12,624 nt of DNA, from NCBI GenBank assembly GCA_937894955.1, contig CALAXO010000047.1, positions 1-12,624 on the forward strand, given 5' to 3'. Within the stretch, counting starts at the first letter, position 1, and every line of letters starts with the position of its first letter. A program made the translations under genes and the position numbers. Shown here in pieces: positions 6,260-12,624 of this stretch. Source of the DNA: an uncultured Clostridia bacterium. GTDB taxonomy: Bacteria > Bacillota > Clostridia > Christensenellales > CAG-138. The notes below the pieces were generated by a model. The model worked only from the letters and a program-made list of their open reading frames with translations, had not been told where the DNA came from and searched no databases.

Positions 6260-7579
6260 TTACAGGATGGAAATTATCAGCATAAGTCCGAACAGGACAA
6301 TAATTGCTGCCGTTGTGATAAGGCCGGCAATTGCGCCCTTCTTGCACTTCTTGTAATTGCGGATATAGTTGTGCTTTTTGAAGATCGCACCCGCAATCAA
6401 GCCGGGGATGGCAAGGAAGAAGGAAAGGAACGCAAGCCAGAAGCTACCGGTATCGTGAAGCGGCGTATCAAGGATAGAACCCGCGATTTTTTTCTCTTCA
6501 AGCTGCTTTTCGGCAGTTTTTACATCCGCGGGAGCGTTAACGCCGGCAATGGTTACGCTCTTGAGGGGAGTTCCCTCCTCGCGGAGACGCTTATACTCTT
6601 CGATTTCTTTCTTGCTGCCGAAGACGAAGTGGCCATGGCCGATATCAGTAAGCTCGGGCTTATCCTCGCTGTAATCATGCTGTGAAGGATCATAGCTGAA
6701 CAACACTTTATGCTTCTCAAGATTCGGATCCGGAATCGGGATCGCGGAAATTAGAGAGCGGGTGTAGGGATGCATCGGGAAGTCAAACAGTTCTTCTGCG
6801 GTTGCAACCTCAACGATGTCGCCTTTGTAGATAACGCCGATACGATCGGAGATAAAGCGAACGATCGAAAGGTCATGCGCGATGAACAGGTAGGTGGTTC
6901 CGCGTTCACGCTGGAACTTTTTGAGCAGGTTCAGAACCTGCGCACGGATTGAAACATCCAGTGCGGAGATAGGTTCGTCTGCAACAACAAGTTCGGGATC
7001 CATTACCATTGCCCTTGCAAGACCGATCCTCTGACGCTGTCCGCCGGAGAACTCGTGCGGGTAACGGGTCAAATGCTCGGGGAGCAGACCGACTTCCTGA
7101 ATGATATTCTCGACCTTGCGTACACGATCCGCCTCATTTTCGAAGAGGTGGAAGTTATAGAGACCTTCGGAGATAATGTAGTCAACGGTTGCACGCTCGT
7201 TCTGAGATGCGGCGGGATCCTGGAAGACCATCTGGATGTTGCGGATAACTTCGCGATCCAATGAGTGGGGAATCTTGCCGGAGATGCGAACGCCCTTGTA
7301 ATAAATTTCACCGGCGGCGCAGGGGTTGACGCGAATTACGGCACGACCGATCGTGGTTTTACCGGAACCGGACTCGCCGACAAGGGAGAACGTTTCACCC
7401 TTGTAAATGTCGAAAGAAGCGTTTTTGACTGCACGCACGGCATTGTCGCCTTTGCCGAAGGTGATGTCAACGTTTTTCAACGAAAGGAGAACTTCCCTCC
7501 CGCTTGCATCAACAGGAGCTTTTTCGGGCAGATGGTAAACCTTGCCTTCTTTTGCGGTAATTTTTTCTTTATGTTCCAC
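6260..7579 (-). CDS. oppF: Oligopeptide ABC transporter ATPase OppF/AmiF type, with C-terminal membrane extension
   Basis: One of two nucleotide-binding subunits of the oligopeptide importer. Of 439 residues, the first 332 or so are standard: Walker A GESGSGKT (68-75), Q-loop FQDP (119-122), signature FSGGQ (177-181), Walker B VVADEP (198-203, catalytic Glu202), switch His235, then HPYTRSLISAIPIPDPN and YDPSQHDYSEDKPEL, as in streptococcal AmiF, which ends near here at about 308 residues. About 105 further residues follow: a charged linker (335-375) and two hydrophobic segments (about 380-400 and 415-438) joined by a Lys-rich loop. The pair resembles small two-helix membrane domains such as DUF4190. 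The start is GTG at 7579: GGGAGGG (7587-7593) is 7 nt upstream. The gap to oppD is 15 nt, so they are co-transcribed. Transporter role is sure; the purpose of the tail is unknown. Confidence 0.93.
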   Translation of the reverse strand: MEHKEKITAKEGKVYHLPEKAPVDASGREVLLSLKNVDITFGKGDNAVRAVKNASFDIYKGETFSLVGESGSGKTTIGRAVIRVNPCAAGEIYYKGVRISGKIPHSLDREVIRNIQMVFQDPAASQNERATVDYIISEGLYNFHLFENEADRVRKVENIIQEVGLLPEHLTRYPHEFSGGQRQRIGLARAMVMDPELVVADEPISALDVSIRAQVLNLLKKFQRERGTTYLFIAHDLSIVRFISDRIGVIYKGDIVEVATAEELFDFPMHPYTRSLISAIPIPDPNLEKHKVLFSYDPSQHDYSEDKPELTDIGHGHFVFGSKKEIEEYKRLREEGTPLKSVTIAGVNAPADVKTAEKQLEEKKIAGSILDTPLHDTGSFWLAFLSFFLAIPGLIAGAIFKKHNYIRNYKKCKKGAIAGLITTAAIIVLFGLMLIISIL

Positions 7580-7594
7580 AGTTCTACCCTCCCA

Positions 7595-9331
7595 TTAAAT
7601 ATTAAACGCTTTAATCATCTTGTCGTGGATGTTGTCGATCGCGGCAGGCTTTTCAATCTTGGGTGCTCTGGGATCAAGCAGCCAAGTCTTTGCATAATGA
7701 GTTTCCGTGATCTTGAACATCGGCGGAGCTTTGACAACATCGATTTTCAGACAATAAGGATTTCTCGGTGCGAAAGGATCGCCCGCAATCTTATTGTAGA
7801 GAGAAGGCGGCGTGCCGGTGATTGAGAACAGCTCGGTGTCGCGCTGTGCAAGCTGCGGCAGTGAGGAGAGCAGTGCCCACGTGTACGGATGACGCGGGTC
7901 ATAGAAAACTTCTTCGGTCGTGCCGACTTCAACAATCTGTCCTGCATAAAGAACTGCAACGCGGTCGGCAACATTTGCAACAACACCAAGGTCATGCGTG
8001 ATGAAAACGATCGTGTAATTGAATTCTTTCTGCAAGTCTTTGATGAGCTTGAGAATCTGTGCCTGAATGGTAACGTCAAGCGCAGTGGTGGGCTCATCGC
8101 AGATGAGGATCTTCGGCTGGCAGGAAAGCGCAATTGCGATAACGATGCGCTGACGCATACCGCCGGAGTACTGGAAGGGATAATCGTCGTAACGGTTCTC
8201 TGCATTTGGAATGCCGACCTTACGCATCATTTCGATTGCGCGCGCACGCGCTTCAACCTCGGAGCAGTCCTGATGCTTCATAATGATGGAGGAAATCTGC
8301 TTGCCGATGGTGATGATCGGGTTGAGCGACGTCATAGGATCCTGGAAAACGGTTGCGATTCTTCTGCCGCGGATGCGGGTCCAGTCCTTTGCATATTTAA
8401 GCTTTGCAAGGTTGATAACGCAGGTACCGTGAATGCGTGATTCGTTCTCATCAAGGAACCTGACGCGGAAAGCGACATCATCGAATACATCGGTTCTTGT
8501 TGCGTCATCGTTAAGGTCGAGACCGTTCTTCATTGCGTTGCGAACGACCTTTACAAGGTTGTTTATCGCCTTGATGCGTTTTGCAGCATTGTATCTGCCG
8601 ACGGACAGATAAATCTCTTTTGCAATAATCTCGTTACGCGCAATTTTGTCGGCGGAAACGGGCTGAGCACATGCCTCTCTGTACTGAGCGGTAAGCTGAG
8701 TCATTTCAGTCTTGAACTGAGTATTATACGCAGTGTCGCTGTGCATTTCCTTCCTGTGGCCGGCGATGGTTTTTTTGCGCTCGTCTTCAAGCTGCTTCAG
8801 TTCCTCGTCCATTTTTTTAATGCTGTGAGAAAGCTCCTTGAGGCGCTCCTTCTCCTTGGACGGATCAATTGTGAGCTTGAGGTTATAGGTCTCGGCTCTG
8901 CGGAATCTCAGATCCTCAATGCGGGTATCGAGAGCTTCGGCCTCCATCTCGCTGAGGGTGGACCTGCGAATCCTGTCCTGTTTAAGTTCATTGATGCGGC
9001 GGTAGATTGCGGCACCGTTTTCATAGCGGGATGCTGCATTCAGCTTTGCATGAATAGCCTTAACCTCGGGGGTGTTGGGAACTGTTGTGTCGGCAAGCTC
9101 GGGATCATTGAAAACGATGGAACCGTTGCTGACATAGCCGTTGTCATCGAGCATACCTGCGAAGGTTTTAGTGAATACGGATTTACCCGCAGCGGATTCG
9201 CCGACGATTGCGATCGATTCGTTTTCGTAAATATCCAGAGAGATGCCGCGGATAGCTGTCAGAATTCTGCCGCGAACGCGGAATTCGACTTCAAGATCCT
9301 TAACTGATAACAATACTTTCTTTTCTTCCAT
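7595..9331 (-). CDS. oppD: Oligopeptide ABC transporter ATPase OppD/AmiE type, with large coiled-coil insertion
   Basis: Second nucleotide-binding subunit of the importer. It has 578 residues; OppD/AmiE proteins usually have 330-360. Walker A is GESAAGKS (44-51). The next standard motif, RIRGRRIATVFQDPMTSLNP with Q-loop Gln330, comes about 280 residues later instead of the usual 50-60. Then come signature YSGGM (388-392), Walker B LICDEP (409-414, Glu413), switch His446 and the C-terminal oligopeptide-transporter region (HPYTWALLSSLP, THYAKTWLLDPRAP), as in AmiE. The insert, about 77-308, is rich in Glu, Lys and Arg with heptad-like stretches (110-220), so probably coiled coil. All catalytic motifs are intact in one unbroken frame. 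The ATG at 9331 has AGAGGA (9339-9344) 7 nt upstream, at the end of oppC. Identity is certain; the role of the insert is unknown. Confidence 0.95.
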   Translation of the reverse strand: MEEKKVLLSVKDLEVEFRVRGRILTAIRGISLDIYENESIAIVGESAAGKSVFTKTFAGMLDDNGYVSNGSIVFNDPELADTTVPNTPEVKAIHAKLNAASRYENGAAIYRRINELKQDRIRRSTLSEMEAEALDTRIEDLRFRRAETYNLKLTIDPSKEKERLKELSHSIKKMDEELKQLEDERKKTIAGHRKEMHSDTAYNTQFKTEMTQLTAQYREACAQPVSADKIARNEIIAKEIYLSVGRYNAAKRIKAINNLVKVVRNAMKNGLDLNDDATRTDVFDDVAFRVRFLDENESRIHGTCVINLAKLKYAKDWTRIRGRRIATVFQDPMTSLNPIITIGKQISSIIMKHQDCSEVEARARAIEMMRKVGIPNAENRYDDYPFQYSGGMRQRIVIAIALSCQPKILICDEPTTALDVTIQAQILKLIKDLQKEFNYTIVFITHDLGVVANVADRVAVLYAGQIVEVGTTEEVFYDPRHPYTWALLSSLPQLAQRDTELFSITGTPPSLYNKIAGDPFAPRNPYCLKIDVVKAPPMFKITETHYAKTWLLDPRAPKIEKPAAIDNIHDKMIKAFNI

Positions 9332-9343
9332 AGCGGTGTCCTC

Positions 9344-10318
9344 TTATCTGTGCGTTCTCGGGTCGGATGCGTCGCCCAGGTTCTGACCGACAACATACAG
9401 GATAATCGTGATAATGGATGCCAACAGAACGGGGCTCCAGAATTCGATTTCCCAACCGGGGGTAACCATTGCACTCTGTGCAGCTTCGATCAGCTTACCA
9501 AGGGACATCTCGGAAAGACCCATGCCGAGGTAGGACAGGAAGACTTCGTAGGAGATATAGGAAGGAATCTCGGTTGCCGCAATGGTAACGATAACGGAGG
9601 TCATGAACGGAAGGATGTTCTTCATTGCGATGCGAACGGTGGAAGTACCAAGGCACTTCGATGCAAGGTTATATTCGCGGTCGCGGATGATGACAACCTG
9701 CGTTCTGATGAAGTATGCTATGCCTATCCAGCCCGTGATCGTCATTGCGAAAACCATGGACCAGAAGCTCGCGGTGAACAGCATAACAAGAACGGAAATC
9801 AACAAAATATACGGAATATTGCCGATAATGTTGTAGACAACCATCATGACGGCATCGACTTTTTTGGAGAAGCCCCAAAGTGCGCCGATGGTGACGCCGA
9901 TAGTCATGTTAATAAGTGCGCAGACAAATGCGAGGGAGAGGGAGATCTCCGCACCGTGCCAAATCGCATCGAAAGTTGACTGGCCGGAACCGCCTGCACC
10001 GAGAATGGTATGCAGACTGAAGCCCCATTTTTCGATCGCCTTTGCAGGACTCAAATGCTTTGCAGTCGGGTCGAGCAGGTTTGCGTATGCATCATATCCG
10101 GAGAAAATCGGATAGATGTAGGAAAAGATAATGATGAACGCCAGAATGGCAAGAACAACGATGTTTATCTTTTTCTTGAAGAACACACGGAAAACCGAAT
10201 GCCAATAGGAGTAACGCGGCGCGGTAATCTTTTCGGAGTCGATGTTGCTGTCGCAGCGGGAAAACAACTCTTCTTCTTTCATACCGAGATCGCTGACATT
10301 TACCAATTCAGAAGCCAT
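9344..10318 (-). CDS. oppC: Oligopeptide ABC transporter permease OppC/AmiD type
   Basis: Membrane subunit that pairs with OppB to form the peptide channel. It has 324 residues, close to the family norm (AmiD about 308). A cytoplasmic N-terminal tail with APRYSYWHSVFRVFFKKK (33-50) leads into the first membrane helix (51-72). The BPD_transp_1 core begins after IWHGAEISLSLAF (119-131). The cytoplasmic EAA coupling loop is REYNLASKCLGTSTVRIAMK (214-233), which docks on the ATPases. The C-terminus VVGQNLGDASDPRTHR matches the AmiD type nearly exactly. The usual GTDxxGRD segment before the core is altered (LGAGGSGQSTFDAI). The ATG at 10318 has GAGG (10327-10330) 8 nt upstream, inside the end of oppB. 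The gap to oppD is 12 nt. Confidence 0.95.
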   Translation of the reverse strand: MASELVNVSDLGMKEEELFSRCDSNIDSEKITAPRYSYWHSVFRVFFKKKINIVVLAILAFIIIFSYIYPIFSGYDAYANLLDPTAKHLSPAKAIEKWGFSLHTILGAGGSGQSTFDAIWHGAEISLSLAFVCALINMTIGVTIGALWGFSKKVDAVMMVVYNIIGNIPYILLISVLVMLFTASFWSMVFAMTITGWIGIAYFIRTQVVIIRDREYNLASKCLGTSTVRIAMKNILPFMTSVIVTIAATEIPSYISYEVFLSYLGMGLSEMSLGKLIEAAQSAMVTPGWEIEFWSPVLLASIITIILYVVGQNLGDASDPRTHR

Positions 10319-10323
10319 TTCTA

Positions 10324-11916
10324 TTACCTCGCTTTCTGTACGAAGGAGATTCTCGGGTCAACGAGCGTCATGAGAAGGTCGCCCAGGATGATAGCAACAA
10401 CCGACAGAAGCGCGTAGAACAGAGTCAAACCAACAATAACATTGTTATCGTACATGTTGATAGCCGTGGTGAGCAGGTTACCTGCACCTGGAACAACATA
10501 AACACGTTCGGTGATGATCGCACCGACAAGAGCGAACAGAACCGTGCTCGGGATACCGTGAATGATGGGGATTGCAGCATTCTTGAAGATATGCTTGCTG
10601 AAAATCTCGCTCTCGGAAAGACCGCCGGAACGAGCGAACTTGACATAGTCAGAGTTCATCTGGTCGATCATGTAGCGGCGCAGCCACTTCATCAGGTTAC
10701 CGATGGAAGGAAGTGCGAGGGAGATAATGGGCAGAACATACATCAGCCATGTACCCTTGTCAAGGTCGAAGGTTGTGGGCATGCCGATGAGTCGGCCGAG
10801 TGCCTTAACCATGAAGATGTACGCAAGCGAGGGAACAGCAAGACTGAAGACGATATAAATGGTACCGATCTTGTCGCCCAGCTTGTCCTTTTTGCGTGCC
10901 ATGGAGATGCCTGCGGGAATGCCGATGAGGTATGCAAGAAAACTGGACAGAATACCGAGGATGAACGAGAAGCCAACCTTGGAATAAGTCCTGTTGACAG
11001 TCTGAACGTTTGTGTAATCATCGGTGAAACGTGCTGCGGTAACAGGTGAAGAATCCTTTGAGCCGGCAACATAAGTCGCCGTGTGCAGATCGTCCGCACT
11101 TTCTTCAACGAAACCTGTGGGGAAAGTCATCGTTTTTTTAACGAAGGAACCCTGGGATTTGGTCATCGTTGTGAACACATCGATGCCCTGGTTAACAGCG
11201 AACGAAGTACCGAGGGAGATTGTCAGAAGGTTCTGATGAACATAAGGGAATTTGTCGTTGAAATAGAGCAGGTACTTGTGAGTTGTACCGTTGCCCATGA
11301 TCGCCGGGGAGAAAACTTTCTTTTCGGAACCGACGGGGTTATAGACGGGATCATAAAGAGTGAAGGTCAATCCGCGATCGGCATCGGCAACGCCGCTTGC
11401 CTTATGGATATTATCAACGGTGAAAATGCTCCCGAAGTATTTAAGCACGCGAGAAATGAGGGGAATATCACGATGCGCAAAAAGCTGAGGGGAACCGCCC
11501 TCGGCAAGACCGCGTCCGCTGGGTTTAAGAACGGCGTCAAGTCGCACGACTTTGTAGCCTTTGCCCTCATAGTATTCGGTGAATTTTTTGATGTAAGTTT
11601 GAGTTTCTTCAGAATCTTTTTCGGCAGTTCTGCCGAGTTTAACGGCTGTTTTTGCAGTCTCTGCATCAACCTCGCCGTTTTTTTCCAAGCTGTTAACATA
11701 GTCAGCATAGGTAACATAATCAAGATAGCCGTATTCTCTCCATTTGCGGTACTTATAGGCTTCTCGAGCATTATTTGTCTGATGGCTGTACACGGAGTCC
11801 TTTGCAAAAATAAGGTTACGATCAAGCAAAGAGAAAATCATGATCATAACGATTATCGTTGCAGCACATGCCGAAAGCACACCGGTCAGCAATCGCTTTA
11901 ATAGATATTTCGTCAT
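10324..11916 (-). CDS. oppB: Oligopeptide ABC transporter permease OppB/AmiC type, long extracellular loop
   Basis: Partner permease of OppC. It has 530 residues against about 306-340 for ordinary OppB; the extra length is a 280-residue extracytoplasmic region (about 33-312) between helix 1 (about 5-31) and the conserved core. The same layout is known for pneumococcal AmiC (about 498 residues), and motifs agree: NLIFAKD (34-40), GTTHKYLLYFNDKFPYVHQN (210-229). The EAA loop is SDYVKFARSGGLSESEIFSK (422-441), followed by HIFKNAAIPIIHGIP. The protein ends LGDLLMTLVDPRISF. The ATG at 11916 follows an in-frame TAG by 9 nt; AGGGG 6 nt upstream, or AAGGAG 12 nt upstream, is the ribosome binding site. 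It ends 5 nt before oppC, which implies tight coupling. The large loop probably helps dock the binding protein (inference). Confidence 0.95.
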   Translation of the reverse strand: MTKYLLKRLLTGVLSACAATIIVMIMIFSLLDRNLIFAKDSVYSHQTNNAREAYKYRKWREYGYLDYVTYADYVNSLEKNGEVDAETAKTAVKLGRTAEKDSEETQTYIKKFTEYYEGKGYKVVRLDAVLKPSGRGLAEGGSPQLFAHRDIPLISRVLKYFGSIFTVDNIHKASGVADADRGLTFTLYDPVYNPVGSEKKVFSPAIMGNGTTHKYLLYFNDKFPYVHQNLLTISLGTSFAVNQGIDVFTTMTKSQGSFVKKTMTFPTGFVEESADDLHTATYVAGSKDSSPVTAARFTDDYTNVQTVNRTYSKVGFSFILGILSSFLAYLIGIPAGISMARKKDKLGDKIGTIYIVFSLAVPSLAYIFMVKALGRLIGMPTTFDLDKGTWLMYVLPIISLALPSIGNLMKWLRRYMIDQMNSDYVKFARSGGLSESEIFSKHIFKNAAIPIIHGIPSTVLFALVGAIITERVYVVPGAGNLLTTAINMYDNNVIVGLTLFYALLSVVAIILGDLLMTLVDPRISFVQKAR

Positions 11917-11943
11917 ATTCAGCCCCTACTCCTTATAAAGATT

Positions 11944-11978
11944 ACAACGGGGGAAGATACGAGGTCTTCCCCCATTGT
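11944..11978 (-). promoter_or_regulatory. Hairpin between the binding-protein gene and oppB
   Basis: GGGGGAAGA (11949-11957) and TCTTCCCCC (11965-11973) form a perfect 9-bp stem with a 7-nt loop. After one mismatch, ACAA/TTGT adds four pairs. On the minus strand the stem is followed by GTTGTAATCTTTATAAGG, with no true T-tract, so it looks more like an RNA-stability or partial-attenuation hairpin than a full terminator. Such elements commonly let the binding protein be made in excess over the membrane subunits. Confidence 0.6.
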
Positions 11979-12021
11979 CCGTTAATGTTCTATAAAGCTA
12001 AGTTATTGTGCGAATGCGGTA

Positions 12022-12624
12022 TTAGAAGATACCGAGGCACTTAGCCATGTAACCTGCGCCGTCACCGAGCATGGTGTCGAGGTAGGTTGCGGGATCACCG
12101 TAGTCAGGACCCCAGCCGGATACGTCGTACAGAGTGTAGTTAGCATCTGCACCGGTTTCGGTGTAGTAACCTGCATAGTACCAATCCTGAGGATCTGAAC
12201 AGCCAACGAGGTTTATAACAACGCAACCCTGGAGAGCTTCTTCAACAGACTGCTTGAGGGTCTGTGCACGATTGGTGTAGACGTCGTTGCCGGAATAGTA
12301 GGGCAGATCCATAGCGATGGGGTTATCCTTGGAAATTTCAACGTCGAAATCCTTGAGCTCGGCGATTGCCTGCTGGAGTTCTTCGTAAGCATTCTCAGGA
12401 TTGTACCAACCCGCGAAACCGTCGCTGGTCTGGTTTTCTGCATCCCATACCTTGATCTTAACGCCGTCAGCGTCGATCTGAGCCTGCATAATTTCACCGT
12501 AGTAGGTGCCCTTTGCAAAGGTCTTGGATTCGCCGTTGATTTCGATGGTTACATCTTCTTCAAGAGAGACGAAGTTACCGGGGGTGTAGGAGTTACGTAC
12601 GGAGTTGAGCTTAAGCTCTTCGCC
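12022..12624 (-). CDS. oppA: Oligopeptide-binding protein OppA/AmiA type, 5' end outside window, early stop
   Basis: The frame is open from the right edge of the window; 200 residues are visible. It belongs to the family 5 extracellular solute-binding proteins that capture peptides for the Opp/Ami importer. Recognisable features are VKIKVWDAENQTSDGFAGWY, DNPIAMDLPYYSGNDVYTNR, QTLKQSVEEALQGCVVINLV and SGWGPDYGDPATYLDTML. The last is a landmark of AmiA-type proteins (GWGPDY-x-DP-x-TYLD), after which about 100-150 more residues normally follow to complete the C-terminal lobe. Here the frame ends 16 residues later, at GYMAKCLGIF and TAA (12022-12024). No continuation is seen in the other frames of the 105 bp before oppB. 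So the protein appears C-terminally truncated, or belongs to a short variant. It heads the operon and matches amiA-C-D-E-F order. Confidence 0.85.
   Translation of the reverse strand, partial: GEELKLNSVRNSYTPGNFVSLEEDVTIEINGESKTFAKGTYYGEIMQAQIDADGVKIKVWDAENQTSDGFAGWYNPENAYEELQQAIAELKDFDVEISKDNPIAMDLPYYSGNDVYTNRAQTLKQSVEEALQGCVVINLVGCSDPQDWYYAGYYTETGADANYTLYDVSGWGPDYGDPATYLDTMLGDGAGYMAKCLGIF

Noticed and set aside
7595..7790. Missing C-terminal cysteines of OppD as a lost iron-sulfur or disulfide site
   Set aside because: As I recall, AmiE-type proteins share this cysteine-poor ending (THYAKTWLL-like), so it is a subfamily trait and not a peculiarity of this gene.
7595..9331. OppD as a frameshifted fusion of two genes
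   Set aside because: One uninterrupted frame contains all ATPase motifs in the correct order, and the extra sequence lies inside the domain, not between two complete domains.
9350..11901. Several plus-strand open frames opposite oppB and oppC
   Set aside because: They mirror well-recognised permease genes, have no matching ribosome binding sites or domains, and show the biased composition of antisense frames.
10324..11916. Long extracellular loop of OppB as a new domain
   Set aside because: The loop and its motifs match the known AmiC type of about 498 residues, so it is not new in itself.

Overview
The window looks like a chromosomal segment of a Gram-positive Clostridia bacterium, plausibly a gut Oscillospiraceae/Ruminococcaceae type. 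The reasons are a type I dockerin fused to a class B sortase domain, RCC1-type surface repeats, strong AGGAGG-type ribosome binding sites, intrinsic hairpin terminators with T-tracts, and an AmiA-C-D-E-F type oligopeptide ABC transporter. The taxonomic assignment is inference.

Left part (1-1683, + strand): the 3' part of a surface-protein gene encoding degenerate RCC1-like repeats, a dockerin module and a C-terminal class B sortase domain. It ends at a strong terminator. A convergent minus-strand gene (1684-4179) encodes a large polytopic membrane protein, probably a GT-C-fold glycosyltransferase. That gene has its own extended -10 promoter and an unusually structured leader of about 170 nt.

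Middle part (4180-4936): no protein gene is visible. It holds the structured leader, the minus-strand promoter, a pair of TTTCCC-type palindromes, an inverted repeat, and a complete tRNA-Glu(CTC) gene with its own promoter, encoded CCA and terminator. A second, partly bidirectional hairpin terminator follows.

Right part (4937-12624, minus strand): an apparent operon transcribed right to left. It encodes a substrate-binding protein (partial at the window edge, with an unexpectedly early stop), then OppB/AmiC, OppC/AmiD, OppD/AmiE and OppF/AmiF, and finally a single-pass membrane-anchored protein whose extracellular part looks like a degenerate ApbE (FMN-transferase) fold. Gaps within B-C-D-F are only 5-15 nt. 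The gene order matches the pneumococcal ami operon.

Several parts of this operon look remodelled. OppD carries roughly 230 extra residues, rich in predicted coiled coil, between the Walker A and Q-loop motifs. OppF carries about 105 extra residues ending in two hydrophobic segments. The binding protein seems to lack its usual C-terminal lobe. An ApbE-like membrane protein is appended. I read this as an oligopeptide importer with candidate extra regulatory or assembly parts, and consider it the most interesting content of the window.
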